A program made the translations under genes and the position numbers. A DNA stretch of 64,000 nucleotides from Nakamurella sp. A5-74 (GTDB lineage: Bacteria; Actinomycetota; Actinomycetes; Mycobacteriales; Nakamurellaceae). The notes beneath the pieces are model-generated. The model saw only the letters and a program-made list of their open reading frames with translations, was not told the DNA's origin and did no database searches. Position 1 is the stretch's first letter. Every line of letters starts with the position of its first letter. The stretch lies in the NCBI RefSeq assembly GCF_040438885.1, contig NZ_CP159218.1, forward strand, positions 3,286,001-3,350,000, written 5' to 3'. Positions 1 through 10,777 of this stretch are shown here, one piece after another.

Positions 1-240
1 CGAAGACGATACGCAGGGGGAACCTCACGGTCGGGGAACGGGCGCTGGCGGACGCGTCGAGTCTAGGCGGTCACCGGCAGCGTCCCACCGGAGCTGGATC
101 CTGCACCCGATCGACGGCTCGGTGCCCGATCTGCGCTCCGGAAGGCCGGATCCGGCGACGACCCGTCGAGAACGTGCGGGGCGGGCGCCCTCCTCGCCGA
201 CGAGGTCGGGATGTGCGTGCGGGTTCCCTATCCTTGATCG

Positions 241-1785
241 GTGACTTCCTCGCACCGACCGGGCACCGACGACGAGCGCGATGACGACCGCGACGACGAC
301 GCGGTGACCGCCTCGGTGACCGGAGCTCCCTCGGTCGCGCCCACCCCGGACGAGATCGCCGCCGCCATCCGGGTGCTGGAATCGGCTCACCTGCTCGACG
401 AGGCGGAACCGGACTACGTCGCCCTGCGGCATGCCACCGGCCGGATGTTCAAGCTGCTCAAGAAGGTCCGTCGCACGAGCCGTCGAGATGCGATCAGCGC
501 AGCCGACCGCGCGGTGATGGCGCTGACCGCCACCGCTGCCCCCGACCGGATCGACGACGAGACCAGGGGCAACGGACTCACGTCGTCGGCGTCCGGTGAG
601 ATCGCCGGGCATCTGACCCGGGCGCGGCCGTGCTACATCTGCAAACAGCCCTACACCCAGGTCGACCACTTCTACCACCAGCTCTGTCCGGACTGCGCGG
701 CGTTCAACCACGCCAAGCGGGACGCCCGCACCGATCTCACCGGACGTCGAGCGCTGCTCACCGGTGGTCGGGCGAAGATCGGCATGTACATCGCCCTGCG
801 ACTGCTGCGCGATGGTGCGCACACCACCATCACCACTCGCTTCCCCCAGGACGCAGCCCGCCGGTTCGCGGCCATGCCGGACAGCGCAGAGTGGTTGCAC
901 CGCTTGGACATCGTCGGGATCGACCTGCGGGATCCGGCACAGGTGATCGCGCTGGCGCAGTCGCTGGACGAGGCGCCGCACCTCGACATCATCATCAACA
1001 ACGCAGCCCAGACGGTGAAACGCAGCCCGGGCGCCTACCAACCACTGGTCGCCGCTGAGGACGAGCCGCTGCCGGCTGCGCTGGAGGCGGCGATCGCCAC
1101 TGGGACCGGTCCGTCGATCCGGAGTTTCGCACGTGCCCACGACGCCCACCCGATCGCGCTGGCCGGATCGGTGCAGCGCCACCCGGTGCTGGGCGGGATC
1201 GACGTCACCGCCCTGGCCATGACCACCGGCGGGGCGTCACCCGAGCGGCTGGCCGCCGGGACCGCGATCGACGCCGGCGGTCTCGTCCCCGACCAGACGC
1301 ACATCAACTCCTGGACGCAGGTGGTGGAGCAGGTCGATCCGCTGGAGATGCTGGAGGTGCAGCTGTGCAACGTCACCGCACCGTTCCTGCTGCTCTCGCG
1401 GTTGCGCGGAGCGCTGCGCCGGTCGCCGGCCCGGCGGACCTACGTCGTCAACGTCTCGGCGATGGAGGGGCAGTTCTCCCGCGCCTACAAGGGGCCGGGG
1501 CATCCGCACACCAACATGGCCAAGGCAGCACTCAACATGATGACGCGGACCAGCGCCGGCGAGATGCTGGAGACCGACGGCATCCTGATGACGGCCGTCG
1601 ACACCGGCTGGATCACCGACGAGCGCCCGCACCACACGAAGGTGCGGCTGGCAGACGAGGGCTTCCACGCCCCGCTCGACCTGGTCGACGGCGCGGCCCG
1701 CGTCTACGACCCGATCGTGATGGGCGAGGCCGGGACGGATCTGTACGGTTGCTTCCTCAAGGACTACCGCCCCAGCCCCTGGTGA
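241..1785 (+). CDS. SDR-family oxidoreductase with N-terminal Cys4 cluster
   Basis: 514 residues from a GTG start. The first 120 residues are acidic then helical and match no family I recognise. They lead to a four-cysteine cluster (C131, C134, C149, C152), probably a zinc knuckle. A Rossmann dinucleotide site (TGGRAKIG, about residues 173-180) and the NNA motif of short-chain dehydrogenases follow. The C-terminal half carries a long insertion before a Y-K type catalytic region (about residues 415-425). It is likely an NAD(P)-dependent oxidoreductase of unknown substrate. At over 500 residues it is twice the usual SDR length. The metal cluster and the insertion mark a distinct actinobacterial subfamily, but the substrate is not predictable. 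It stands alone ahead of a GNAT gene 56 bases downstream. Confidence 0.8.
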   Translation: MTSSHRPGTDDERDDDRDDDAVTASVTGAPSVAPTPDEIAAAIRVLESAHLLDEAEPDYVALRHATGRMFKLLKKVRRTSRRDAISAADRAVMALTATAAPDRIDDETRGNGLTSSASGEIAGHLTRARPCYICKQPYTQVDHFYHQLCPDCAAFNHAKRDARTDLTGRRALLTGGRAKIGMYIALRLLRDGAHTTITTRFPQDAARRFAAMPDSAEWLHRLDIVGIDLRDPAQVIALAQSLDEAPHLDIIINNAAQTVKRSPGAYQPLVAAEDEPLPAALEAAIATGTGPSIRSFARAHDAHPIALAGSVQRHPVLGGIDVTALAMTTGGASPERLAAGTAIDAGGLVPDQTHINSWTQVVEQVDPLEMLEVQLCNVTAPFLLLSRLRGALRRSPARRTYVVNVSAMEGQFSRAYKGPGHPHTNMAKAALNMMTRTSAGEMLETDGILMTAVDTGWITDERPHHTKVRLADEGFHAPLDLVDGAARVYDPIVMGEAGTDLYGCFLKDYRPSPW

Positions 1786-1841
1786 CGTCGTGGGCTGACC
1801 CGGGCGCGCACGGGCCCGGCGCTGTGGGCAGGATGGATCGC

Positions 1842-2447
1842 ATGACCGCTCGACTTCCCGACGACGCCGCGCTGATCGGTTCGATCGTCCGCCTCGATCC
1901 GACCGTCCCCACGGACGCAGAGGGGCTGTTCGCCGCTCTCGATCACGAGTCCGTCTGGATCTCCGGCTACGGCGGCGGGCTCGCCGGACGCGCGCAGGAT
2001 CCCTCCTACTGGGCCGACGGCATCCCGGACCCGACCGATCGTCGGCAGTACACGGTGCGACTCTCGGCGGACTCCGGGCTCGGTGCTGCGGGGACGATCG
2101 TCGGGACCACCAGCTTGGGCGACTTCTCTCTCCTCGACGAGCGCACCCACCTGGGATGGACGGCCTACGACCCTGCCCTGTGGGGCACACCGGTGAACCC
2201 TGCGACCAAGCTGGTGGTGCTCTCCCACGTATTCGACGAACTCCGCTTCGGTCGGGTGAAGATCCAGTGCGACAACAGGAACGAGCGATCTGCCGCGGCG
2301 ATCGCCAAGCTCGGTGCGACCCGGGAGGGTGTGCTGCGCAGGCACGTCCGGCGGGCCGATGGCAGCTTTCGCGACACCATCGTGTTCTCGGTGATCCTCG
2401 ATGACTGGCCGGCGGTCGCCGCGGGCTTGCGGGCGCGGATCGACTGA
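1842..2447 (+). CDS. GNAT-family N-acetyltransferase (RimJ/RimL-like)
   Basis: 201 residues. The start is the ATG at 1842, with AGGA eight bases upstream; an in-frame ATG at 1833 is the alternative. The reading frame is open far upstream, but that part is antisense-type noise inside the SDR gene. The C-terminal part has the RimJ/RimL pattern: a TKLVVLSHVFDELRF helix, VKIQCDNRNERSAAAIAKLGA (strand plus helix contacting acetyl-CoA), then a G-V-L-R-R turn. Members acetylate protein N-termini, antibiotics or small amines; the acceptor here is unknown. It is followed after 51 bases by a peptidase gene on the same strand. Confidence 0.8.
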   Translation: MTARLPDDAALIGSIVRLDPTVPTDAEGLFAALDHESVWISGYGGGLAGRAQDPSYWADGIPDPTDRRQYTVRLSADSGLGAAGTIVGTTSLGDFSLLDERTHLGWTAYDPALWGTPVNPATKLVVLSHVFDELRFGRVKIQCDNRNERSAAAIAKLGATREGVLRRHVRRADGSFRDTIVFSVILDDWPAVAAGLRARID

Positions 2448-2498
2448 GACTGCGGGCCCGGCGAACGGGTCGAGGTGCGAACTGGCAGGGTGACCGGC

Positions 2499-3956
2499 AT
2501 GACGACAACGCCGCAACCGCCCGGGGAACCGGTCTCGACTCCTTCGTTGCTCGACCAGCGTGCGGGTGCGTCGCTCGACCAGTCGGGTTCCGCCACCGTC
2601 GAGGCTGTCAGGCAGTGGGTGGCCGATCATCGCGACGAAGTGCTGGCCGAGCTGGCCGCGTGGGTCGCGGTGCGCAGCGTGAGCAGCAGCGGTGAAGGAT
2701 TCCCGGAAGCGACCGACGCGGCACGGGAGATGCTGGCCCGCAACGGCTTCGACGCTCGGATCGTGCCGACCGACGGACACCCGGCGGTCATCGGCGAGCT
2801 CTCCGGTGTGGATCCGGATGCACCGCACGTGCTCGTCTACGGGCACTACGACGTGCAGGCCACCGGACCGCGCGAGCTGTGGTCGAGCGACCCGTGGGAG
2901 ACCGAGATCCGCGACGGCCGGATCTTCGGACGCGGAACGGCGGACAACAAGGGCCAGCACCTCGCGCAGATCCTCGCGATCCGGGCACTTCGCGAGGTCG
3001 GTGCGCCGAGCCCGTGCCGGCTGACGCTCGTGCTCGACGGCGAGGAGGAGATCGGCAGCCCGCACCTGCCCGCCGTGCTGGACACGATCACCGACCGACC
3101 CGACCTGTCGCTGTGGAGCGACGGCCCGGTGCACGCCTCGGGCCGGTGGACCGTCAGCCTGGGCGTGCGCGGCATCGTCATCTTCACCCTCACCGCCCGC
3201 GGGGCCACCTCCGGCCCGCTGCACTCCGGTCACTGGGGTGGGGTCGCGCCGAACCCGGCCTGGCGCCTCGTGCAGTTGCTCGCCACCATGCGCTCGCCCG
3301 ACGGGGTGTCGTTGGTCGAGGGTCTGGAGGACGGCGTGCTGCCGTTGACCGCCGCCGAGCAGGACGCGTTGGCAGCCCTGCCGCTCGACCTGCCCACAGC
3401 GCTCGCCTCGGCCGGGATCACGGATCTGGAACCGCCGGCGGCACTCACGTACTACCAGCGCCTGACCCGGCCGACCTTCAGCATCAATTCGTTGACCTGC
3501 CACGACACCCAGGACCACCGCACGATCATCCCGGACACCGCGACCGCCCGGTGCGACATCCGGATGGTCGGCGGGCAGCGGTCCGCACACGTCATCGAAG
3601 CGCTCCGTGCGCACGTGCAGCGGTACGCCCCGGACATCGAGCTCGAGGCCGCCGAGTCGATGGAACCGGCCAGGACGTTGCCCGAATCCCGCTGGACGCA
3701 GGCCGTTCTCGCCGGCGCCCTGGCCGGGTTCGGGGAAGAGCCGGTGCTCACCCCGGCGCTCGGTGGGAGCCTGCCGATCGCCGCGCTGGCCGACGCCTTC
3801 GACATCCCCTCCTACGGCCTGCCGCTGGCCAATGTCGACGAACGAAACCATGCGCCGGACGAGAACCTGATGGTGGAGATGTTCCTGGCCGGGATCACCG
3901 CGGCTGCCGCGGTGAACCTCGCGCTGGCCACTGAGGGTCGCGCGGGGAACAGCTGA
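2499..3956 (+). CDS. M20-family metallopeptidase (dipeptidase-like)
   Basis: 485 residues from ATG 2499; a GTG eight codons upstream lacks a better ribosome site. It has the M20 signature: a first metal-binding His and Asp in VYGHYDVQ, the bridging Asp in GRGTADNKGQ, and the catalytic Glu pair in DGEEEIGS. A lid/dimerisation domain follows, then a late metal-binding His near the C-terminus (ERNHAPDE). These are zinc exopeptidases or amidohydrolases acting on dipeptides or N-acyl amino acids. The length and motif order fit the dipeptidase branch (PepV/carnosinase-like). The substrate cannot be read from the sequence. It converges on priA, with stops 25 bases apart. Confidence 0.88.
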   Translation: MTTTPQPPGEPVSTPSLLDQRAGASLDQSGSATVEAVRQWVADHRDEVLAELAAWVAVRSVSSSGEGFPEATDAAREMLARNGFDARIVPTDGHPAVIGELSGVDPDAPHVLVYGHYDVQATGPRELWSSDPWETEIRDGRIFGRGTADNKGQHLAQILAIRALREVGAPSPCRLTLVLDGEEEIGSPHLPAVLDTITDRPDLSLWSDGPVHASGRWTVSLGVRGIVIFTLTARGATSGPLHSGHWGGVAPNPAWRLVQLLATMRSPDGVSLVEGLEDGVLPLTAAEQDALAALPLDLPTALASAGITDLEPPAALTYYQRLTRPTFSINSLTCHDTQDHRTIIPDTATARCDIRMVGGQRSAHVIEALRAHVQRYAPDIELEAAESMEPARTLPESRWTQAVLAGALAGFGEEPVLTPALGGSLPIAALADAFDIPSYGLPLANVDERNHAPDENLMVEMFLAGITAAAAVNLALATEGRAGNS

Positions 3957-3980
3957 CCCGTCGGGCCCGTACGCCGCTGT

Positions 3981-6041
3981 TCAGAGGATCGCGGACGGGT
4001 CGACCTGGACCCGCGGAGGTGTGGCGTCCTTGCGGGCCGATCGGGCGGCCGTCATCACCCGGACGGCAGCGGCCAGGGCCTTGCGGCCGGACTGGGACGT
4101 ACGCAGCAGCGCCCGCACCTCGTCCTCGGCGCCCGGCCGCGCGGGACCGGTGTACTCGACCGGCACCGGACCCAGCACTTCGGTGCGGGGAGGCAGCTGC
4201 ACCTCCTCGACGGCCGCCGTGACCGTCTGCTCCGATCCGGTCAGCGAGATCATCGCGGTGATCGGCGGGAAACCGAGTTCCCGGCGGCCCGCGAGCTCGA
4301 CCTCGGCATGCCGCACCGGATCCCAGCGGATGAGCGCCTGCGCCGCGGCGATCGACCCGTCGATCCCCAGCACCACCCGCCCGCCGGCCGCCGCGGATCG
4401 CACCAGCATGGTGGCGGTGAGCCACCGGGCGAGGGCCTGCTCGGCCGCCCGCAGGTCCGGCCGGGAGAGCATCAGCCCGCCGTCCAACAGCAGGGCGGCG
4501 CCGTAGCCGCCGTCGGCGATCGGTTCGGCCCCCGGTGTCGCGACCACGATCGCGGCCGCAGCGGGGACGGTCTCCCTGATGGTGTCGCCTGCCGAGGTGA
4601 TCAGCGGGACGTTCGGGAAAGCCCGTCCCAGCTCCTCGGCCGTGCGCCGCGCCCCCTGCCCGCTCGCCCGCAGCTCGTGCCCACCGCAGGCACCGCAGAT
4701 GAAGTGGGCCTCCGGTACTCCGCACCACCGGCAGGCCGGGATCCGATGTCCGGCAATGATTCCGAGCGGACCGTGGCACCGTCGACACCGCGCGGGACGG
4801 CGACACTCGGTGCACGTCAGGGACGGCAGATAGCCGCTGCGCGGGACCTGAACCAGCACCGGGGTGCCCGCTGCCACCGCTTCCCGGGCAGCCGCGAACG
4901 CAGCCGGTGACAGTCGGGCGCCGGCCGCCGCCGAGCTCGCGCCGACCGCATAGGTGTCGCCCTGGGCCTCGATCCGGGGAGCGCGGGTGCGGACGGTGGC
5001 CCGATCGGCGACGATCTCCTGGGCCCAGCCCGACTCCACCAGCAGCTGCGCCTCCGCCGTCCGGGAAACCCCGGCCAGCAGCAGCGCGCAGCCGGCGGCC
5101 ACCGACCGCAGCATCAGCACCTCCCGGGCATGCGGATAGGGGGCACGGGGCTCGGCGAACAGGTCGTCACCGTCGTCGACGATCGCGAACAACGCAGGAT
5201 CGACGACCGGCGCGAAGGCCGCGCCACGGGTTCCCGCGACCACCCGGACTGCTCCCCGCCGGACGGCGAGGAAGCGCCGGTACCGCTCAGCCGGACCCAG
5301 ATCCGCCGACAGCACGGTGAACTCCTCGGGCGCCAGCACTTCGGCGAACGCGGCCTCCAGTCGCAGCAGGTCACGCGCGTCCGGCACCAGGACCAATGCT
5401 CCGCGTCCGGCCCGGTGGGCGACCGACGCCGCCTCGGCCAGCCGCTGTGGCCACCGCTCCCCCGGCGCCTGCTGCCACACCGCGCGTGCTGCTGCGCCCT
5501 TGGCCACTGCGGACAGGAACGCGGCGCCTTGCGGGTACTGCAGCCAACCGGGTGTCACCGGTGCTGGGAGCTCCGACGTGGGTGGCGCACCGGGGGTCGG
5601 CCGGGCGGACGCCTCGGCCCTGGCATGGCGCGGCGGCACGGCGAGCCGGAGCACGTCGGCGAGGCTGCCGACGTACCGGTCGGCGACGGTGCGGGCGAGG
5701 ACGGCGATCTCCGGGGCGAGCACCGGATCGGCCGAGACCACCTTCTCCAGGAACCCGAGCTTGCCGTCGTGATCGGTGACGGCGAGCCGGTCGAGCACGA
5801 AGCCGTCGGTGAGCTTGCCGGCGAAGCGGACCTTGACCCTGACCCCCGGCTCCGCAGCCTCGGCCAGTTGCTCGGGGACGAGGTAGTCGAACGGGCGGTC
5901 CAGGTGGGTCAACGAGATGTCCACAGCGATCCTGGCGATCGGCAGGGAATCGGCTGCGCGCCGGACGATCGGAGCCGGTTTCGGGCGGGGATGCCGGACC
6001 TGGCCCCGCGGCGCGGGGGGCACTGGCTCGGCGGACGTCAT
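3981..6041 (-). CDS. priA: PriA-type replication restart protein (helicase motifs degenerate)
   Basis: 686 residues. The N-terminal 3'-DNA-binding domain is recognisable by its HLDRPFDYLVP motif. The zinc-binding region keeps paired cysteines ([13 protein letters not shown], then CRWCG and CGACG, about residues 400-450). The Walker A GKT and the DExH box are lost: where DEEH is expected the protein reads VDDGDD. This is known for actinobacterial PriA, which is therefore thought not to be an active helicase. It should still recognise stalled forks and help load the replisome. Its place downstream of metK and coaBC is the conserved actinobacterial order. A repeat-rich 490-bp gap separates it from metK. 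Confidence 0.92.
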   Translation of the reverse strand: MTSAEPVPPAPRGQVRHPRPKPAPIVRRAADSLPIARIAVDISLTHLDRPFDYLVPEQLAEAAEPGVRVKVRFAGKLTDGFVLDRLAVTDHDGKLGFLEKVVSADPVLAPEIAVLARTVADRYVGSLADVLRLAVPPRHARAEASARPTPGAPPTSELPAPVTPGWLQYPQGAAFLSAVAKGAAARAVWQQAPGERWPQRLAEAASVAHRAGRGALVLVPDARDLLRLEAAFAEVLAPEEFTVLSADLGPAERYRRFLAVRRGAVRVVAGTRGAAFAPVVDPALFAIVDDGDDLFAEPRAPYPHAREVLMLRSVAAGCALLLAGVSRTAEAQLLVESGWAQEIVADRATVRTRAPRIEAQGDTYAVGASSAAAGARLSPAAFAAAREAVAAGTPVLVQVPRSGYLPSLTCTECRRPARCRRCHGPLGIIAGHRIPACRWCGVPEAHFICGACGGHELRASGQGARRTAEELGRAFPNVPLITSAGDTIRETVPAAAAIVVATPGAEPIADGGYGAALLLDGGLMLSRPDLRAAEQALARWLTATMLVRSAAAGGRVVLGIDGSIAAAQALIRWDPVRHAEVELAGRRELGFPPITAMISLTGSEQTVTAAVEEVQLPPRTEVLGPVPVEYTGPARPGAEDEVRALLRTSQSGRKALAAAVRVMTAARSARKDATPPRVQVDPSAIL

Positions 6042-6136
6042 CTGTCGTGGATACCAGACGGCTCCGTCAGCGCGAGCGGGGTGTCCACCTCACGTTGTCG
6101 AGCGAACGCAGGGCCGAGACCGGACGATGACCTGAC

Positions 6137-6358
6137 GGGATCTCGACACGCTCGTTCCTCGCTTGCTCGATCAACGGACTTCGTGGGTGAGCGGGCGGAG
6201 TGACACGACACCGCTCGTCACCTTGCGGGATCTCGACGCGCTCGTTCCTCGCTTGCTCGATCAACGGACCTCGTGGGTGAGCGGGCGGAGTGAGACGACA
6301 CCGGTCGTTAACTTGCGGGATCTCGACGCGCTCGTTCCTCGCTGCTCGATCACCTTGC
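6137..6358. repeat. 90-bp tandem repeat, 2.4 copies
   Basis: Copies start at 6137, 6227 and 6317, an exact period of 90. The first two are full and nearly identical; the third stops after about 35 bases and then resumes the unit's last bases. Each unit opens GGGATCTCGACRCGCTCGTT and ends CTTGC. Many actinobacteria have intergenic repeats with a similar GATCTCGAC...GCTCGATCAAC core. That comparison is from memory, so the family name is left open. Confidence 0.85.
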
Positions 6359-6399
6359 AGTTCGCAGTGTTCTCGTCGTCGACGACATTGACCGCGAGG

Positions 6400-6500
6400 G
6401 GTGGTGTGCCGGGTCAGGGAGTGGCTCGGGCATGGGCGGGAATCCGCCGGGTGAGCCTGCGAACCCGCGGAACCCGCCGGGCGGGACCCGGCACACCACC
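6400..6500. repeat. 101-bp element bounded by 16-bp perfect inverted repeats
   Basis: The left arm at 6400-6415 (GGTGGTGTGCCGGGTC) is exactly complementary to the right arm at 6485-6500, with 69 G+C-rich bases between. It lies just downstream of metK and could fold as a long cruciform. It may act as an intrinsic terminator for metK, or be a small non-autonomous mobile element or REP-type repeat. No coding potential was seen. Confidence 0.7.
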
Positions 6501-6529
6501 ACTCGCGCCAGCGTCAGGTGGTCGTGCGA

Positions 6530-7732
<1,203 letters not shown>

Positions 7733-7859
7733 TGGTGCGCTCCTTGGACGAACTCGTGGTCGGGGGGCGCTGTGCGCGCCCGTGGCAGGGTATCCGCTCG
7801 ACGCGGGCCGTTCACAATCAGCCCGCCCGCTCCGCAGGCGACGGGGGTCGTCGCCACCG

Positions 7860-9167
7860 TCAGTGGGAGGCGCCCAGTAGCATGGCCAACCGGTCGCAGA
7901 CCGCCGCCGCGACCAACGTCTTCGGGCCGAACGGGATCTCCAGGTCCGGCAGCTGCGGGTCGGCTGCCAACACCACTGCTGCGTTGTCGTCGGACTCGAA
8001 CGCCTGACCGGCGTCCACCCGGTTGACCACCAGCGCGTCACATCCCTTGCGGCGCAGCTTGTCCCGGCCGTACTGGATCGCATCGGCCCGCTCATCGCCG
8101 GTTTCCGCGGCGAAGCCGACGATCACCGGGGTGCGGCTCGTTCCGCGATCGTCCACCAGCCCCGCCAGGACGTCCGGGTTCTCGGTCAGCTCGATCGTCG
8201 GCACTGCGACCGCCCCGGGGTCGGTCCCGTGGTCGGGGGCGTCAGCGGCCCCGTCGGCGCTTGCCACGGCAAGGCGCCGTTTCTTGATCTTGTGGGCGCC
8301 CACGACAGTCGGTCGGAAGTCCGCGACCGCGGCGTTCATCACCACGGCATCCGCCCCCCGCGTCGCGGCGACCACCGCCGCCTGCAGTTCGGCAGCGGTG
8401 CCGACGTGCTCGGTGCGCACCCCCGGCGGATCGACGAGCTGGGCGTTGGCGCTGACCAGGGTGACCTCAGCGCCACGGGCCGCGGCCACCAGCGCGATCG
8501 CATACCCCTGTCGACCCGAGGAACGGTTGCCGAGGAACCGCACCGGATCCAGCGGTTCGCGGGTTCCCCCGGCACTCACGACGATCCGGCGGCCGACGAG
8601 ATCCTGTGGCAGCGCACCCGGGCGGTGCAGCAGCAGCTGGACCAGCTGCGCCAGCTGCTCGGGTTCGGGAAGCCGACCGGGACCGGAATCCGCACCGGTG
8701 AGACGCCCGACGGCAGGCGGCACCACGACCGTCCCCCGATCGCGCAGCGTCGCGACATTCGCGACCGTGGCCGGGTGGGTCCACATCTCGGTGTGCATCG
8801 CCGGCGCCAGCAGCACCGGCGCCCTGGTGACCAGCAGGGTTGCCGTCAGCAGATCATCTGCCCGGCCCGCGGCCGCCCTGGCGATCAGGTCGGCGGTGGC
8901 CGGGGCGATCACCACCAGATCCGCCTGCTGACCGAGCGCGACGTGCCGTACCTGCGGGATGTCCTGGAACACCTCGGTGGTGACCGGATTGCCGGACAGG
9001 GCTTCGAAAGTGGCCGCCCCGACGAAGGACAGCGCCGACGCCGTCGGAACGACGGTGACGTCGTGGTCGTCGGCGCGGATCCGGCGGATCAGCTCACAGG
9101 CCTTGTACGCGGCGATCCCGCCGGACACCCCGACGACGACCCGTTTCTGCTGAGGATGCTCTGCCAT
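7860..9167 (-). CDS. coaBC: Bifunctional phosphopantothenoylcysteine decarboxylase / phosphopantothenate-cysteine ligase
   Basis: 435 residues. The N-terminal CoaC half is a flavoprotein: [14 protein letters not shown] at the start, the catalytic His in QVRHVALG, and the substrate clamp APAMHTEMW. The C-terminal CoaB half begins at [23 protein letters not shown], with the NAAVADF and KIKK motifs of the CTP-dependent ligase. Together they carry out two consecutive steps of coenzyme A synthesis. The CoaB half has a small acidic insertion (around residues 310-325) often seen in high-GC relatives. It follows rpoZ in the conserved block. Confidence 0.96.
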   Translation of the reverse strand: MAEHPQQKRVVVGVSGGIAAYKACELIRRIRADDHDVTVVPTASALSFVGAATFEALSGNPVTTEVFQDIPQVRHVALGQQADLVVIAPATADLIARAAAGRADDLLTATLLVTRAPVLLAPAMHTEMWTHPATVANVATLRDRGTVVVPPAVGRLTGADSGPGRLPEPEQLAQLVQLLLHRPGALPQDLVGRRIVVSAGGTREPLDPVRFLGNRSSGRQGYAIALVAAARGAEVTLVSANAQLVDPPGVRTEHVGTAAELQAAVVAATRGADAVVMNAAVADFRPTVVGAHKIKKRRLAVASADGAADAPDHGTDPGAVAVPTIELTENPDVLAGLVDDRGTSRTPVIVGFAAETGDERADAIQYGRDKLRRKGCDALVVNRVDAGQAFESDDNAAVVLAADPQLPDLEIPFGPKTLVAAAVCDRLAMLLGASH

Positions 9168-9242
9168 CCGCCCGAGGGTAGTGGCGCAGTCCTCATCGGA
9201 TTGCCCGGTGGTCGCCAGGGGTACGCCGCGGGCGGAGACACG

Positions 9243-9273
9243 AGAACCGCCGGTCGAGGTGACCGGCGGTTCT
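9243..9273 (-). terminator. Hairpin downstream of rpoZ
   Basis: A perfect 13-bp stem (AGAACCGCCGGTC and its complement) closes a 5-base loop GAGGT. It lies between the end of rpoZ and the start of coaBC. There is no T-run, as is common for actinobacterial hairpin terminators. It would separate or attenuate transcription of coaBC relative to rpoZ. Confidence 0.7.
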
Positions 9274-9285
9274 GGCGGTGTTCGT

Positions 9286-9336
9286 GATGCCGTGTTCGTG
9301 CTGCGGTGTTCGGTGATGCGGTGTTCGGTGATGCGG
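9286..9336. repeat. 15-bp tandem repeat, about 3.3 copies
   Basis: Units of the form GATGCGGTGTTCGGT start at 9286 (degenerate, 14 bases), 9300, 9315 and 9330 (partial). They sit between the rpoZ terminator hairpin and the rpoZ stop codon. No function is visible. Confidence 0.65.
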
Positions 9337-9369
9337 GCCGGATCGATGCTCGGCCCCGCACCGGACGGA

Positions 9370-9648
9370 TCAGGCTCCGTCGCTGTCGCCCTCGATGTGC
9401 ACGAGCTTGCCCTCGTTGATCTCGCGCAGCGCGATAGACAGCGGCTTCTCCTTGGGCAGCGGCTCGACGAGCGGGCCGACGTACTCGAGGAGGCCCTCGC
9501 CGAGCTGGGCGTAGTAGTCGTTGATCTGGCGCGCCCGCTTGGCGGCGTAGATCGACAGTGCGTACTTGCTGCTGGTCTTCTCGAGCAACTCGTCGATCGG
9601 CGGGTACGTGATGCCCTGGGCAGCGATCTGGGACGGTGTTGCGGTCAT
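9370..9648 (-). CDS. rpoZ: RNA polymerase omega subunit
   Basis: 92 residues with the family pattern: [19 protein letters not shown] near the N-terminus, then [20 protein letters not shown] and a C-terminal [14 protein letters not shown]. Omega latches the beta-prime subunit and assists RNA polymerase assembly. The length is typical for actinobacteria. It lies 98 bases downstream of gmk and upstream of coaBC in a conserved block. Confidence 0.96.
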   Translation of the reverse strand: MTATPSQIAAQGITYPPIDELLEKTSSKYALSIYAAKRARQINDYYAQLGEGLLEYVGPLVEPLPKEKPLSIALREINEGKLVHIEGDSDGA

Positions 9649-9745
9649 GCGCTTCAGCTCCTGACGAACGACGATCCGCGGCGGCGACGGGCCCGGTGAC
9701 CGGGCCGCGCGCAGGCCCTGACGGGCTCAGCTGCGGGAAGTGGAA

Positions 9746-10390
9746 TCAGCAGATTTGCTCATCCGCCATCAAGTCTACCAAGCCGGCGACCGCGGCCCCG
9801 ACATCGTGATTCACCACGGTGTGGTCGAACTCGGCTTCGGCGGCCAACTCACGCCGGGCAGCGTCCAACCGGGCCGTCTGCTGCTCTGGCGTCTCGGTTC
9901 CGCGCCCGATCAGGCGTTGGGCGAGCACCTCGAAGGACGGCGGCTTGAGGAACACCAGCACCGCGGGATCCTCGCTCGCCTCGGTGGCCACCCTGACCTG
10001 CCGGGCCCCCTGCAGCTCGATCTCCAGCAGCACGTCGACACCGCTCGCGAGGTGCTCCTCGACCGGGCCGCGTGGGGTGCCGTACCGGTTCCCGGCGAAC
10101 TCGGCCCACTCCAGCATCTGACCGGTGTCGATCCAGCCCTGGAACTGCTCAGGAGTGACGAAGAAGTAGTTGCGGCCGTGCTGCTCGCCCGCCCGCGCGG
10201 TGCGGGTGGTCGCGGAGACGGAGATCCACAACTGCGGCACGGCAGCAGTCAGCCGGGCCAGCACCGTGCTCTTGCCCACCCCTGAGGGGCCCGAGAGGAC
10301 GAACAAGCGTCCACGTCGAGTCCCGCTGGTGGCGTCCCCCGGAGTCTGACCCGAGGGTGCGGCACGGTGCCGCCCGGCTGTCTGCGTCAT
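9746..10390 (-). CDS. gmk: Guanylate kinase
   Basis: 214 residues from the ATG at 10390; the frame is open to 10456, but the extra residues look non-native. It phosphorylates GMP to GDP. The P-loop is [12 protein letters not shown] near residue 32. The GMP-binding segment is [21 protein letters not shown], followed by the lid and the [11 protein letters not shown] motif. The N-terminal tail of about 28 residues is short and Thr/Gly-rich. It lies 72 bases from mihF; the pairing mihF-gmk is general in actinobacteria. Confidence 0.96.
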   Translation of the reverse strand: MTQTAGRHRAAPSGQTPGDATSGTRRGRLFVLSGPSGVGKSTVLARLTAAVPQLWISVSATTRTARAGEQHGRNYFFVTPEQFQGWIDTGQMLEWAEFAGNRYGTPRGPVEEHLASGVDVLLEIELQGARQVRVATEASEDPAVLVFLKPPSFEVLAQRLIGRGTETPEQQTARLDAARRELAAEAEFDHTVVNHDVGAAVAGLVDLMADEQIC

Positions 10391-10462
10391 GCGGTACGGC
10401 TCATTCCTGATGTCCGGTCCGGCTGCCGCGCGCCCCGGAGAGCACGCGGGCAGCACGGCTGA

Positions 10463-10777
10463 TCAGAATCCGAACTCGTCCAGCAGCGCCTTGCGCTGAC
10501 GATCGCCCAGGCCACGCACACGGCGGCTGGCGGCGATGTCGAACTTGTCCATCAGCTCGGCGGCGCGGACCTTGCCGACACCGGGGAGGGCCTCGAGCAG
10601 GGCAGACACCTTGAGCTTGGCCACCGCGTCATTGTCCTCGGCGTCGACGAGCACCTGCTTCAGCGTGGTGCCTCCCCGCTTCAGACGCTCCTTCAGCTCC
10701 GCGCGCGCCTTGCGTGCGGCGGCGGCTTTCGCGAGCGCAGCCTGACGCTGCTCGGGGGTCAACTGGGGCAGAGCCAC
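10463..10777 (-). CDS. mihF: Integration host factor, actinobacterial type
   Basis: 104 residues from GTG, with a clear AGGA five to six bases upstream. It is a small basic nucleoid protein that bends DNA through a helix-two turns-helix domain. A basic N-terminal helix (AKAAAARKARAELKERLKRG) precedes the core with LEALPGVGKVRAAELM, a DNA-backbone contact like the helix-hairpin-helix fold, and RRVRGLGDRQRKALLDEF. It is unrelated in sequence to the enterobacterial IHF alpha/beta proteins. It is generally an essential gene and acts in chromosome organisation and site-specific recombination. Confidence 0.96.
   Translation of the reverse strand: MALPQLTPEQRQAALAKAAAARKARAELKERLKRGGTTLKQVLVDAEDNDAVAKLKVSALLEALPGVGKVRAAELMDKFDIAASRRVRGLGDRQRKALLDEFGF

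Noticed and set aside
25-1182. Long minus-strand open frame opposite the first SDR
   Set aside because: Arg/Gly/Val-rich composition typical of antisense frames in high-GC genes; no motif, and the plus-strand SDR has clear family motifs.
1764-3851. 695-codon minus-strand frame across the GNAT and M20 genes
   Set aside because: It is the shadow frame of two well-supported plus-strand genes.
7733-7859. SAM riboswitch upstream of metK
   Set aside because: No recognisable SAM-I, SAM-II or SAM-IV core in the short leader.
7733-8095. N-terminal extension of metK to 8095
   Set aside because: The extra 121 residues overlap coaBC coding sequence antisense and do not resemble MetK; the GTG at 7732 gives the normal length.
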